A stretch of 64,000 nucleotides of DNA from Emydura subglobosa (taxonomy: Eukaryota; Chordata; Testudines; Chelidae). Numbering within the stretch: the first letter of the stretch is position 1; every line of letters starts with the position of its first letter. The notes below the pieces were generated by a model that saw only the letters and a list, made by a program, of their open reading frames with translations, was not told the DNA's origin and searched no databases. Positions 25,320-36,259 of this stretch are shown one piece after another. Location: NCBI GenBank assembly GCA_007922225.1, contig ML679960.1:9381710-9445709 (forward strand), read 5' to 3'. Position numbers and translations under genes: made by a program.

Positions 25320-27400
25320 TTATAATGCAATTTATAATCTAAAAACCTGCTTTCTGAATTCCATGACTTCTGTAAATGTCCAAATTACTTTGATTACACT
25401 CATACACAAGAGCAAAGTGGAAACATCTATTTTAAACCCCTTTAAGTTGTTTTTTGCTCAGATTATAGTACAACGTGCTTAACATTTCTGTTGTCACCTA
25501 AATTGGTCTGGAGACAGGCTTTCAAGGAAAATACAGAGAGGAAGAGACAACAAGGAAGAGTATATCATATGAATATATCTTGTCGTTTTTGTGTTCCAAT
25601 TTTTGGAGGGTGTCAGTCAGCCTATTACTTAAGTTATAATTAACTATACAAAGCAAACTGAATGCAGAAAGCAGTTACTAATACCAAGCAATACTTAAAA
25701 ACACAAAAAAGCTCCAGTAGTTCATTAAGCTGTAAATTATGTTGGGTGATCCACTGAAATTAGTAACAGTAACTTTCCTATGTAAGTCTTCAAGCTTTTT
25801 GTTTCCAATTAATATCCACTCCAATGCATTAAAACATTCTAATAGCTTATCCTTTTAAAAAGAAATTCTTGGGATTTTTTATTGTAATTCTTTTCCATTC
25901 TACAGCTACCAAAAATATAAATTGTCTAAGTTTAGAATTGGGTTGATTCACAGCTGCAGGTTGCAGTGCAACTAACTTGACCAGAAATCACTGTGGAAGG
26001 AGTTCTCTGGATAATTTTTCTTTCTAGCTTTTCCATCCTGTAATGATGCAACTTCTGAACAAAAAAGCTTTGTGTTATCAGAGTCACAAGTGGTTCTGGA
26101 AAAATGTGGGTGTGGAAGTCTCTCTACAGCTAAGTGTGCTGCTTCTTCTCAATAACACCTAACTTCTAGAATATTTCACAGTAGAGTCCAAATACAAATT
26201 AGACTTTTTCACCTGTGAGTTTAAGATCATTGTGCAGTGGATGCAATTGTAAGAAACTTACTAAGGAGTATAGATTCCAAGCAAAATGTTTGTATTACTA
26301 TAATTTCAAAGAACTGCATTTATAATATTGCAAGAGTCTCTCTACCCGGGGATAATGAAAACCATGCATCCCTAGTATGGGAGGGGGCGGGGAGGAGAGT
26401 TTATTTTATGTACTGCCAATCCAGAACTTTGTCAGCTAAATTACTTATCAATAGGCCAGAAGCTTCCCAAAACTCATCTGGAAGCAGAATTTTTACTGGG
26501 GTAGCTGTACTACAAATTGGGCTGGAGAAAACCATCCGCCAGGGAGTGAGAAGTTATCTTCTTTCCGTTCTACTCTGCCAGACTAGCTTACACATTTTAG
26601 AAGATACAATAATTAAGTCCGCCTGTATTTCTGAGTGTATTTACATTGTAAATGTGTGCATTTCAAATGCTCTATAAACACCTTCACTGCCCAAAATTTG
26701 GTTCTTTCCCTAGACTAAACAGAGGGATTCTAGGCACCTAAAACTTTAGCGTCTGTGGAAGCATTACAGCTGCTTCCATTTACAGCTTTAATGGCCTGCC
26801 CTATTACACAAATGGCAAAGCAACCTTGAATGATTGCCTGAGTCCAAGACCTCTTATATTCAATGAAAAGGAAAAGTATTTACTCAGAACACTTTTCTTA
26901 TTCCAAATATGCTGGTTTTCTAAACTTTGTGGCCAAGTCCCTCCACACTTCATAAACCCACCTAAAGTTTTTTTTTTTTAAACAATTATTTCTATACCTT
27001 TAAAATCCCATTGTCACTCTCTGCTAACTGCATTAGTGTTGCAATAAGTTAATGCAATAATCAGTCTTCTCTTTGCCTGCCTGACCATAAATTTTCTATT
27101 TTGTCAGCATAGCTTTTTTCCAAAAACTACAAACCACTCAACATACAGTAACTTTCAGTTTTTGACAGGGAAATAAGTGTCTGATCATATTAAATAAGTG
27201 CCCATTTCCCTTAAATACGATACCACTATTTTCATAAGTGGGATACTTGTAATCATTTTGTTTCCATAAAGCACTCTGTGTAGCAATGTCGTGCACATAT
27301 ATCCAGCGTTTTGTTTTGTTCTGTTTTGGGTTAGACCTTCTTCCTGCAGCTGGAGAGCAGAGAAACTTTTCCAAACACATTCCCCAACGAAAGTTCAGAG
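25320..27400. other. Gene-free stretch
   Basis: Mostly unique AT-rich sequence. The 147-codon open frame at 26,237-26,677 (plus) has no recognisable domain and no bias that sets it apart. If the exon to the right is real, this is the start of its first intron. Confidence 0.4.
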
Positions 27401-27502
27401 GAATTCTTTACCTCCATGGAAGAAAGCAAGACAAAACAATGGCCCACCCCAGCGCTTTGTATTTAACACACCCCCATCGGGAAATAAACAAGATGTTCCT
27501 AC

Positions 27503-27584
27503 CAGATCGGCTCTTGATGATATCACTGAACTCATCCGCTGCAGACTCTTCGCTGGGATTCTCAGGACGTCCTGATTCAGCCAT
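27503..27584 (-). CDS. Candidate first coding exon (27 codons plus 1 base)
   Basis: I do not recognise the gene with certainty. The minus strand reads M-A-E-S-G-R-P-E-N-P, then S-E-E-S-A-A-D-E-F-S, then D-I-I-K-S-R-S, and then splits a codon after its first base at a GT donor (G|GTAGGA, intron starting at 27,502). The ATG context is strong (G at -3, G at +4), which is why I prefer it to the in-frame ATG seven codons upstream. The acidic, serine-rich start followed by F-S-D-I-I-K-S-R-S-G resembles the N-terminus of cAMP-dependent protein kinase inhibitors, where a Y-x-D-F-I segment precedes R-T-G-R-R-N-A. However, the helix spacing is one residue short, and the next exon was not found. The local CpG content supports a first exon. 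Chance remains possible. Confidence 0.4.
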
Positions 27585-28300
27585 AGCAAACGATCCCTCA
27601 CCCACACACAGAGTCTCTCTCCCGTCTGGCTCTGCACCCTGAGGCGCCTTTTAAGCCAGAAGCAACACAAAATTAAAAGGAGGCTTTTGTTTGATTCTAG
27701 TGGTTCAAAGGCAGAGGGGGAGCTAAGCTCAGCCCGGCACTGCCCAGCCACAGCGAGGAGCAAAGGAGAGGGAAACACAATAAACCCAGGCAAAGATCAG
27801 ACTGGAGGAGAGCTGTCAAACTCTGCTCCCTGGACAGCAGAGAACAGGTGCTGAGCCATGCGCGTCTGCCTTAAAATAGAGCCAGCGGCTCCAGCCAGGT
27901 GAAAGAGGAGGAGGTCTGATACTCAATAAATGAGCAGCTAACTTGGGAGACTCCAGAGACTCCCCTTTCCGCCCCGCTCGCGATCAATGCAAACAGAAGC
28001 AATTAGAGAGCAAATTGCTAAAAGAAGCAAACAGGAGCATGAATGATTTAGCAGCCCCCACTTAAAAGCGTTCACTTGAATACAGAGAGGGATTTAAAAA
28101 GTACGCCCCCCCACCACCACCACTACCACCACACAGCGACCCTGCTTAGCTCCATCATAACCAACTCCTCGGGCAGGCAGGCAGCCAGGCTCTGTACCTG
28201 AGGCTTTGATCAGTGAAGGGAGGGGAAATTGTTATCCTTCCTAAAACTATGCCAGGTAGATGCATCTAGCTGGCATCTCTCTCCTCCATCTCACCTGTCA
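27585..28300 (-). promoter_or_regulatory. CpG-containing 5' flank of the candidate exon
   Basis: Compared with the rest of the window this stretch is richer in GC and in CpG (for example atgcgcgtc, ccgccccgctcgcg, gtacgcccccc). Read on the minus strand it lies upstream of the candidate start codon, which is where a promoter and 5' UTR would be expected. It also contains a CAC-repeat tract at 28,107-28,134. No strict TATA box is assigned. This is inference from composition and position. Confidence 0.3.
28107..28134. repeat. CAC/ACC simple repeat
   Basis: An imperfect (CCA)n tract of about nine units directly follows a run of C residues. Microsatellite within the CpG-containing block. Confidence 0.8.
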
Positions 28301-28402
28301 CAGAAAAACTTGGCTAGGAGTCCCAGGATGTATCAGGGTTTTTATTTCTATTTGGGGGCAAAAAATGCAACAGTGGGAGAGAGGGGAGCCTCCTTATACC
28401 TT

Positions 28403-28460
28403 TAGCCAAGGGGTTAATACATTCCCCTGGAATGTCTGAAACCTAGATTCAAGTCCCCCC
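28403..28460 (+). repeat. tRNA-like SINE module, sense
   Basis: Contains a pol III A-box match (tagccaagggg, 28,403-28,413) and a B-box match (gattcaagtcc, 28,446-28,456), 32 bases apart, as in tRNA genes and tRNA-derived SINEs. There is no tRNA cloverleaf of good quality, so this is a SINE head and not a functional tRNA. Confidence 0.6.
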
Positions 28461-28647
28461 TCTCCCTGATGTGCAGAAGGATTTTGATGGTGGGCTGCTC
28501 ATCTCTCAGCTGGCTGACCTAACCACTGGAGTTAAGGACATTCTGTTGTGGGAGAGTCTCAGTCTCTCTTGCGGGAGCTGTTCCACTACCTATCAATAAT
28601 TAAATATGCATTAGTCCAGAGAGAGTGGGAGTGATGGTGCTATAGGC

Positions 28648-28698
28648 TAGTAGCTTAGGCACTCACCCTGGAGGCGAGGGTGTCAAATGTAACTCACT
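28648..28698 (+). repeat. Decayed third tRNA-like module
   Basis: The text tagcttaggcactcaccctgg followed by tgtcaaatgtaactc (given in short blocks) resembles a decayed A-box and B-box pair in sense orientation. It is weaker than its neighbours at 28,403 and 28,774. Confidence 0.35.
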
Positions 28699-28714
28699 TT
28701 TCCACAATAGGCGA

Positions 28715-28776
28715 AGGAGCCAATTGAACTCCAGTCTCCCACCATCCCAGGGGAGTATGATAACCACTGGGCTACG
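28715..28776 (-). repeat. tRNA-like SINE module, antisense
   Basis: On the minus strand an exact A-box consensus match (tagcccagtgg, 28,774-28,764) is followed 32 bases later by a B-box-like gagttcaattg (28,731-28,721). It is in inverted orientation to the module at 28,403, so the 28.4-28.8 kb block looks like a composite or inverted pair of tRNA-derived SINE heads. Confidence 0.6.
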
Positions 28777-29261
28777 GGTTAGAAAGGGGGGAGGAAAGTG
28801 CTGCCTCCTCCTTAATTTGGACAAAAAAAAAAAACAACCAACCAAACCACAGCTTAGGCACCTAGCTCCAGGAGGGAGTTCCCGGTTGTGGGTCCCAAGC
28901 AAAGAAGGCACCTCCCTCCAGCCTGGATTTAGGTACCTACCTCCCTAAGAGGAGTGAGGCATAGGCCAGCCCCTCTCCTTGGTATTTTCTATTGGCTATC
29001 TCCTACCCCTGCCACATGCTGGCTTCTGTGGATCCCTTTCTGGAGTGCCTAACTCTCTCCCATGCACTAGTGCATAACTAAAGGTTGTGGATTCCACTGG
29101 GTGGCTAGGTGTCAAAGTAAGGTGATGCAACACCTAAATCCCTTTGGAGATCTAATCCAAGAGCAACACTTGCTCTTATAGGAGGGGTAGAATGTAGACA
29201 GTTTAAACCAAATCATGTGAAAAAGTATTTACGCTGGTTCCAGAAGTTCCAGGATGGCTTT

Positions 29262-29392
29262 TAAGAAGATAAGAATGGCCATACTGGGTCAGGCCAATGG
29301 TCCATCTAGCCCAGTGTCCTGTCTTCCAGCATTGGCCAGTGCCAGGTGCTTCAGAACAGAACAGGTAATCATCAAATGATCCAACCATTTAT
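29262..29392. repeat. Turtle/crocodilian-type interspersed repeat
   Basis: Carries the phrases aagaatggccatactgggtc, aggccaatggtccatctagc, ccagtgtcctgtcttccag, ggccagtgccaggtgctt and gaacaggtaatcatcaa in order. I recognise this order as one of the commonest interspersed repeats of turtle and crocodilian DNA. It is truncated at the right end. Confidence 0.75.
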
Positions 29393-29473
29393 CATGACAC
29401 AAACACATTTCATGACAGGAATCAATCCAGAAAGGGCTTTTGGAGGTCTCTGAAACCTGCTTGCCATGGGCTT

Positions 29474-29752
29474 TCCTGCACAATGCAATAGCGTGCCCCC
29501 AGTGAGGTGTTAGTACTCAAACTCCTGCTGCACACTACAACCTAACTGTCCATGTGGATCCTGCTGGCTCACACTAAAAGTTCCCTACACACTGACGTAG
29601 ATGTTTCAGAGTACTGCAGCAATGTGTACTAGGAAACTTATAGTATTCACCAGCAGGGTCCACGTGGATGGTTATTGCACAGCATACTGGTGCATGCTAG
29701 AATTTACATGTCAGCTGGTGCCCGCTAATGCATTGTGTGGACAAATCCTGTG
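29474..29752. mobile_element. Fold-back MITE, about 280 bp
   Basis: The two ends are inverted copies: cacaatgcaatagcg at the left matches the reverse complement of the right end (cacaatgcattagcg). Further in, gtccatgtggatcctgctgg on the left matches the right arm's gtccacgtggaccctgctgg in reverse complement. The whole unit is close to a palindrome with diverged arms, as in non-autonomous DNA transposons of turtles. Superfamily not assigned. Confidence 0.7.
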
Positions 29753-29759
29753 ACCCAAA

Positions 29760-32700
29760 GCATTCTTAACTGTGGCTTTCCAAATCCACCAGGAGAGACC
29801 TTCCATTGAGTTAAATTAAACTGACTTGCTCTATCCCCGGACCACTTGGCATGTGTTTGCTAAGGGCACAATCCTGAAGGGCTTTATATCTCTCAGGATC
29901 AGGTTATATATAACAAGGAATTTTTTTCCACATGCCAACTGTGCAAAGCAAATATTTCATACCACAAAACATCTGGAGCAAGTTCTCCCTTGAAAGCCAG
30001 CTGAAAATGTCTTGGGTTGCAACAACACTATGTACAATGCAGGCACTGGCTCCCTCTCTTCCTATAAATTCAGAGCTGCTGTCTATTAAACATGTATTTG
30101 GTTCAGTGTGAATGTACATACCGTTTTGTTGTGAGTCTGGGCCCTTGGCAAGCTGGAAATATGTATCTGTAGACGGAAAAACTTAAGCACTCCTCACTTA
30201 GAGTAATTAAATGGATTTCAAAGTCTGGTTCACTCTAAACACTGATTACAATTGTCTCTAGTGGTCTCTTGTTTTGTCTCAATAAATACCTGTCAAGTTT
30301 TGTTCCATTTCAAATTAATTTTTTTTTTTCTAATTCCCACCTCTGCAAATTTAACCGGCTAAATAAAAGTCAAACTATGTTTTCTCCTTTTAATCCATCA
30401 TCACAGATCCTACAAACAAAACTATCTCAGTTTTACGTGTACATGTAATTAAAGGACAAACTGGGGACAAAAGAGTTGCACAAGTTACCGATAGCACAGT
30501 TTGGGAAATAATCTGACTGCAGAGCCAAACCAACAAGGGAGAAAGGGAGTGTGAGATACTGAAGCACAATTTCCAAATCAAAATATTTCAGCTTTTGGCC
30601 AAAATATTTTAAGGTTTTATTAAGAAGTCAAAATTTTCAGCAGAAACTTTCAACGATATTTTTCTCAGATTTTCTGCAGGAGAAAATTTTTTTTGACTAG
30701 CTGTAGACCTGCAGAGCTCTCACACAAAAATCTTCCATCTTTTCCCCTTTCTATCACTTGTTCACAAGTCCTTCTGCTCAGTTACAAGGCTTCACCCCTT
30801 CGTTCTTGGGTACCAGGCTGTCCGTACTCAATCCAGGTCTCTTCATACTGAAAGCTACCACCTGCCTTTTATATTCAGCTTTCATCTTCCCAGAACACCT
30901 TCTTATAGCCTGAACTTACATGATCTGGGACGGATGCAGGCACAGTGGACCTGAATCACCTTGTAAGGGCCCAGCTCCATAAAGGAACTTAGGAACCTAC
31001 ATTTTGCTTTTCATGTGATCCACTGTGATCCACAAACCCCTCCCAGTCAGGCACAGCTTAGCCCCGTAGATGCCTAAACACATTTAGAGCCTAAATTTTT
31101 TTCTGTAAAAGTTCCCTAGTTGCCTAAAAATGTCTGCTTCTGGGCATGTACACTGCTTCCTTGCTCTAGCCCTCAGTCATGGGCAGCAGGTATAATAGGC
31201 CCCACTGCTGGATACCTGGGCCATGGTGGCCCTGCCTCTTCCCATCTGTGTTCTGCCCCTTCCCTGAGACCACCATTTTGACGATTGGGGTTTGTGACTG
31301 CCCTGGGCACAGACTGGGGTTTGGGGCTGCGCCAGCAAGCCAACTGCTAAGAGCAGGATGAGGAGGGGTCGAGTGGGGAGTAGGGCCTGGGGTGATAGGG
31401 GTGGGGCCTCAGGTGGGTGGGGCAGGGCAGGCGGCTTGCCTTCCTGAAGAGAAGTGCACACATGGCCCATGCTCTCTGTACACCCATATCATGCTTATGC
31501 TCCAAAGTGATCCTCAAATCAGGTGAAGATATGCAGGCCAACACCTATTTCATGAGACGGTAGAGGTAAGGCAGTAGAGAGGATATATGTTGCCATCTGA
31601 AATTTGTACAGATAAAGGGCCTGAATCTCCTCTTGCTTATGCCAGTGTAAATGGGAAGTAAATTATTCCACTGAGGTCAATGGAGTTACAGCAGTACAAA
31701 ACTATGTAAGTGAGAAGAGAATCAGGCTGGAGAGGTGATAAAGTGAGTAGATATAGGAAAACAGCAGCTGCTGTTCTCTATCCTAGAAGTAAGATTGCCT
31801 GGTGCTGTTCAGACACTCAGGAAAACCACGAGCCAGATTTCACCTTATGTACATGAGGGTAGCTCCAGATTTTATTTTTTTGATAGCAAGGTCTGATAAG
31901 ATGAAGTAGGTGGGAGTTTTAATACACTGAAGTATTCTCATAAGAGTTGTGGAACTTAATTTGTGGTCATCACTGTTTAATTGTTTTTTAAATGATAAGT
32001 AGGGTAGGAAGACAGTATTGCCAACCACTAAAGTTATAAATTAATGAAATTTTGATTCTGATTCTGAAAAATCTCATAACAGGAGGGACAAAGAAGATTG
32101 TGTTTTTTGGCCTGTCTTAATTTTGAATTCCTCCTGCCTACCTCCAAAGTGCAACAATTACATTACTATACATTTATGAGTTGGCAACATTGCCTCTGCC
32201 ACAGGAAGACTCTGCTTGCTGGAAGACCCAGCTGAGTTCAAATTACAAAGATTGATATAAAGTGGTGCCTGATGATACAGAGAACATGCAGCTCATCCTC
32301 AAACCCAAAAACTCCTATTAATTCATACTATGTCTCCCCACCCCCAGTCCTCCATCTGCCTATTCCCCACCTAAAACTTGTATAAGTGTTTGCAGGATAG
32401 GGGTTTTAGATTCTCAAAGAAAATTTAAAGAGAGAATTTCACAAGACCTTCTGCTGTCCTTTGCATTACTGTTTTGGCTAGTCTTTTTCTTCTCCAAAAG
32501 GGAATGCTGGTTTCTGAGGCAGCAAATACAACTCTCTAAGGAAGTCCATCACAAACCTTTCACAAATCTTTAAGCCTCCGAACTCCAAATCAAGGAGAGA
32601 CCCGCACACTAATCTAAAATTAACAAAACCTGTTATCCCTGCTGTAGAGATATGAGTTCCACTGATGCTAACAACATCTACATACTGAGACCATAGTGGA

Positions 32701-33770
32701 GTCCCATTGCTTTATGCTGAGCTCCTTGTTTGGAAAAAAAACTCCCATTGACTTCACTAGGAGGTTTTTTTCCTTAAAATTGAGCAATCAGGCCCCAAAA
32801 GTCTTCACTGCACAGTTGCCAAATAGCCACATGATTAGATTGAAACATCTGTACTGTGTATTGGCTCAGTGTAGTTTATGTTAACATGGAACATCTCTGT
32901 TAATAATCTGGAGTTCTCATTGATTTATTCAATGGCAAACAAATGTGTCATGTGCATTTATGCCACTTTAGTAGCCTTCTTTCTGACATTTCTCAGCATT
33001 GAACACATGCAGAATTTAAACAGTGTCTTTCAAGAATTGAACCAAGTGCTAAAGACAGTTAAGTACACACTAAAACTAAGATTTTTAAAACTCAGGAAGG
33101 TGCTGTGTGCTGAAGACTTTAAAAAAAAAAAAAAAAAAACAAACCCACCACCAACAGGTCATTTATTTTGATGCATAAATAAGGATTGAGTAGCCCACAG
33201 TCAGGCAATCATTCTTTAAAATCTTGCCCCTAGGCTTTTTGACACTCAGACTACATGTCTATGTGTGTGTGTATATATATATATATAAATCTATTTTGAA
33301 CATGGCCTAAAATGGAGAAAGCATGCTCTATGTGGATGGTTGTACATGGCAGAAGAGAATTTTCTCCATGCATTTTGGATTCCTGAAAGCCAATTTCACC
33401 AATTTTGTAATCATATAAAGTCTTCTGTATATCACTCGGCAACCTGTACAGTCTGCTTCTAAATCACACTACAGTATTTGTTTAAAAGATTTGCTCATTC
33501 AAATATAGTTTGTTAAATATTATTTGGGAGTATATTCACTTGAATTTCAACACTGTATGTTACTTGACTATCAATATACCATAATTCTGGTCATTCTGAC
33601 TCAAAAAGTCATTGAGCTTAGACAATGTGTTTTTAGATGTGTAACTCCTTCTTTAAAAAAAAGGTATTTCCAAGTTACAGAATGTCCATTTCAGAAAATT
33701 ATTAGTTCAATAATATCTTCTAAAATGTATTTGTAATCTCAGTTTAGCTATTCTGGGACACTGCTTGTCA
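29760..33770. other. Gene-free stretch with scattered repeats
   Basis: Contains an AT-rich segment near 30,565-30,700 that may belong to the same loose family as 11,050-11,375, a GC-rich block at about 31,140-31,480 with the look of a turtle interspersed repeat, a TG/TA microsatellite at 33,260-33,287, and a run of 19 A at about 33,121-33,139. No gene was found. Confidence 0.45.
33260..33287. repeat. TG/TA microsatellite
   Basis: A (TG)n tract passes directly into a (TA)n tract, a common dinucleotide microsatellite pattern. Confidence 0.9.
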
Positions 33771-34510
33771 ATCCTTCAGGACTCATCTATATTTGAATTA
33801 CATTTGTACATGTTAACTAACTTGGTTGTAAATTTCAGTGAAGACAGGATATAACCTTTATATGTCATCGTATGCAAAATGTGACCAGCCATTTAATAGC
33901 ATCATTATTAGCCAGCTGGAGAGCTGTTAGCTCACAGTCTAAATAAGTCAGTGAGTACTTGATAATAATATGTGACAGTCTGGAGTTGACCACAGATGCA
34001 TCGTGGGTCATTAGAAAAACTCCATTTAAAGAGATTGGCTGCACAGTTGCCCTGTCCTGTTTAAAAACGGTTCAAAGATGACCACAGGTTCATTGGCAGA
34101 TCAAAATCTCATAGACAGATGGTTGGAGCAGTGACAAAAGATTGATTAACAACTGTCATCGTTGACCAGCCATTGCATCAAAAAGATTCTACTATCATAT
34201 CCTGCAGTGGCATAAATGCCCATAACGGGCATCTAGAACACAGGCAAGCTGGGGGGTGGTTGAAGAGGTCTGCGTACAATGGCAGGTCACTATTGTCACA
34301 GATCTTAGCCAACAGCATGACAGAGGCCTCCTCACAGCGAATATGCGGTGGTGCTACGTTGCTAAGTGTTGATAGCCTTTGCAACTGATACTTCGCCAAA
34401 GCTTTGTTAAGCTCTATATTGACCGGCCTCATGTGAGATGAGTGACACGAGAAGCACAGTACTCTGCTGGTGAATAGCAGAGGGCAAGGGCTGATGTTCT
34501 GAGTGTCTGG

Positions 34511-34631
34511 ACCTAACCTTGTACTGTAGACCAGGCCTTAGCTGGCAGCCTCGCTCTTGCTAGTAAGAAATAGTTATATTAGTCATATTTAGGCTGCCAA
34601 CAAAGGCCTGGTCTACAGTACAAAGTTAGGT
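34511..34631. repeat. Mirrored Harbinger terminus (inverted repeat)
   Basis: The left arm 34,511-34,551 is the reverse complement of 34,591-34,631 with about 38 of 41 matches, separated by 39 bases. The right arm includes the Harbinger terminus (ggcctggtctacagtac) and about ten bases of the DNA outside it (ggctgccaac). The left arm repeats both in mirror image. It may be a second element inserted head-to-head or a hairpin-type inverted duplication. Confidence 0.75.
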
Positions 34632-35456
34632 CAACACGAGGCAACTTTCATCAACCTTATTATCATGTGTCTACATTTAAATTTGTCTCTCACCAATGTA
34701 AGCATCCCATTACACCAACATAGTAACACCACCTCCTAGACTGGCACAGAGTCATGGTTGATGTACTCAAATCAACACCATGCGAGTGAAGACACTGTGA
34801 TATTGATATTGACCCTAATTGTAAATCCAGCAGCTGTCCCACAATGCCCTGCACAGACCACTCTAGTCACCATTGTGAACTGACCGGAGATCACAGAGAC
34901 CCATTAAAGGCCTATGAATTTTTTAAATTCCTTTTCCCTGATTACCTGGTTTGGCAAGCACACTTAGAAGCTCTTCATTATTGTGTGCAACTGCCCAGCC
35001 GATCATGCGAGCTACACACTCCAGATCGACATGCAGAGCAGTTTGTTAACTTACACAAGGATGTCCCTTGAATCCTCCTGGGAGATCTAAGTGAAACTTT
35101 CCTGTGACAAAGGTTTCTATGGAGGGCTGCTTTATTTCTTCCTCTGCCATAGGACACTTTCCCATGCCACTTAGCATAGCTTCAGCAGGCACCATTGCAG
35201 TACATAAGCCAGCAGCACATGGACCCGGGCAGCTTCGGGCCACCAGCAGCAACTGAGGTTTATCCTCAGGAGTGAGTAAGATCACCACCACCTGTGGCAA
35301 ATGATGCCAGTAGTCAGTGCCATTTCACTACACTACTGGAATCATGCAACCCCAGTCCATGGCAGGCCATACTCACCATAGCTGGTGCTGTGACTGGAGC
35401 CATGCACTAACACTCTCAAGCAGAAGGGACAATGTAGTGCTTAAAGCTTTAGGGGA

Positions 35457-35783
35457 GTGAGTTCAGCATCTTATGTTTCGCTGTGTGTTGTGAATATGCT
35501 AACAATGGAACCCCTCTGTCGTTTATCTTCAGCTGCCGCCATTGTGGCTTTGAGGGTCGCCCCCACCACACCTGCAGAATACCTGAATGAGAGACGGAGA
35601 GGAAAAAAAAAGAGGACTCGGAATGGTGTGCTCCAGGAGATGCTGCAATCTAGTATTGCATCAGCAAATGAGACGAGGGCCTGGAGCATGACCCTGGCAG
35701 ATAGCCTGAGGAAGGAAAAAAGAGAGAGAGAAAGGACCAGGAATCCCAGCAGGAAAAGGAAAGGAAGATACATTAGGACATAA
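35457..35783 (+). pseudogene. Harbinger Myb/SANT-like accessory protein, C-terminal remnant
   Basis: The open stretch ends with R-R-R-G-K-K-K-R-T-R-N-G-V-L-Q-E-M-L-Q, then S-S, and later R-A-W-S-M-T-L-A-D-S-L-R-K-E-K. A basic stretch followed by an E/R/K-rich, probably coiled, segment with an R-x-W pattern is the tail layout of Harbinger Myb/SANT-like proteins. In intact elements this partner binds the termini and helps bring the transposase into the nucleus. The N-terminal trihelix is not readable here; the 34,844-35,071 segment looks like element 5' sequence. The call rests mainly on position inside the element. Confidence 0.5.
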
Positions 35784-36259
35784 TGGGGCTTTTCAGGGAA
35801 TACATGCCACAGCTAGTAGTAGATCTGCAGTTTCAACAATCCTAGGTTTGCTTCCTTTTTCAGCCCATTGATAACTCAATATTGAGAGCTTCCTATACCT
35901 TCCCTCAACATTCCACATGTCATCAGGTGTCACTGCACTACTCCTACCACTCCACTCTAGAGGGGACATCAAAGACAATCACAGTTTCACATATACCTAC
36001 CATCGCTTTCACAGGTCAGTGGATGTGTAGCTGAAATGGATATGAATGTTCTTTTCCCTTAATAAATTGAGAACAAGTTTTTAATGTATTTTTAATTTGC
36101 ACTGATTTTGTTACAGAATAAAGTTCTATTATTTGGAACATAATTCATCTTCATTAGTTCACACCATATGCTCTGAGTGCTCAGAGGTTCTGAAAGAACC
36201 TATTACCTGTTACTGCATAGCGTCACGCTACTCATAGGATCATTCACAAACAAAATTAA

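Noticed and set aside
26237..26677. 147-codon open frame, plus strand
   Set aside because: No family resemblance, and no splice or promoter context. It lies just inside the presumed intron of the minus-strand candidate exon.
27395..27793. 133-codon minus-strand frame overlapping the candidate exon
   Set aside because: It is in a different frame from the M-A-E-S-G start and reads across the GT donor and into likely intron. No domain is seen.
34178..34432. Minus-strand frame left of the mirrored Harbinger terminus
   Set aside because: It could belong to a second element, but no transposase motif could be recognised, so no coding call is made.
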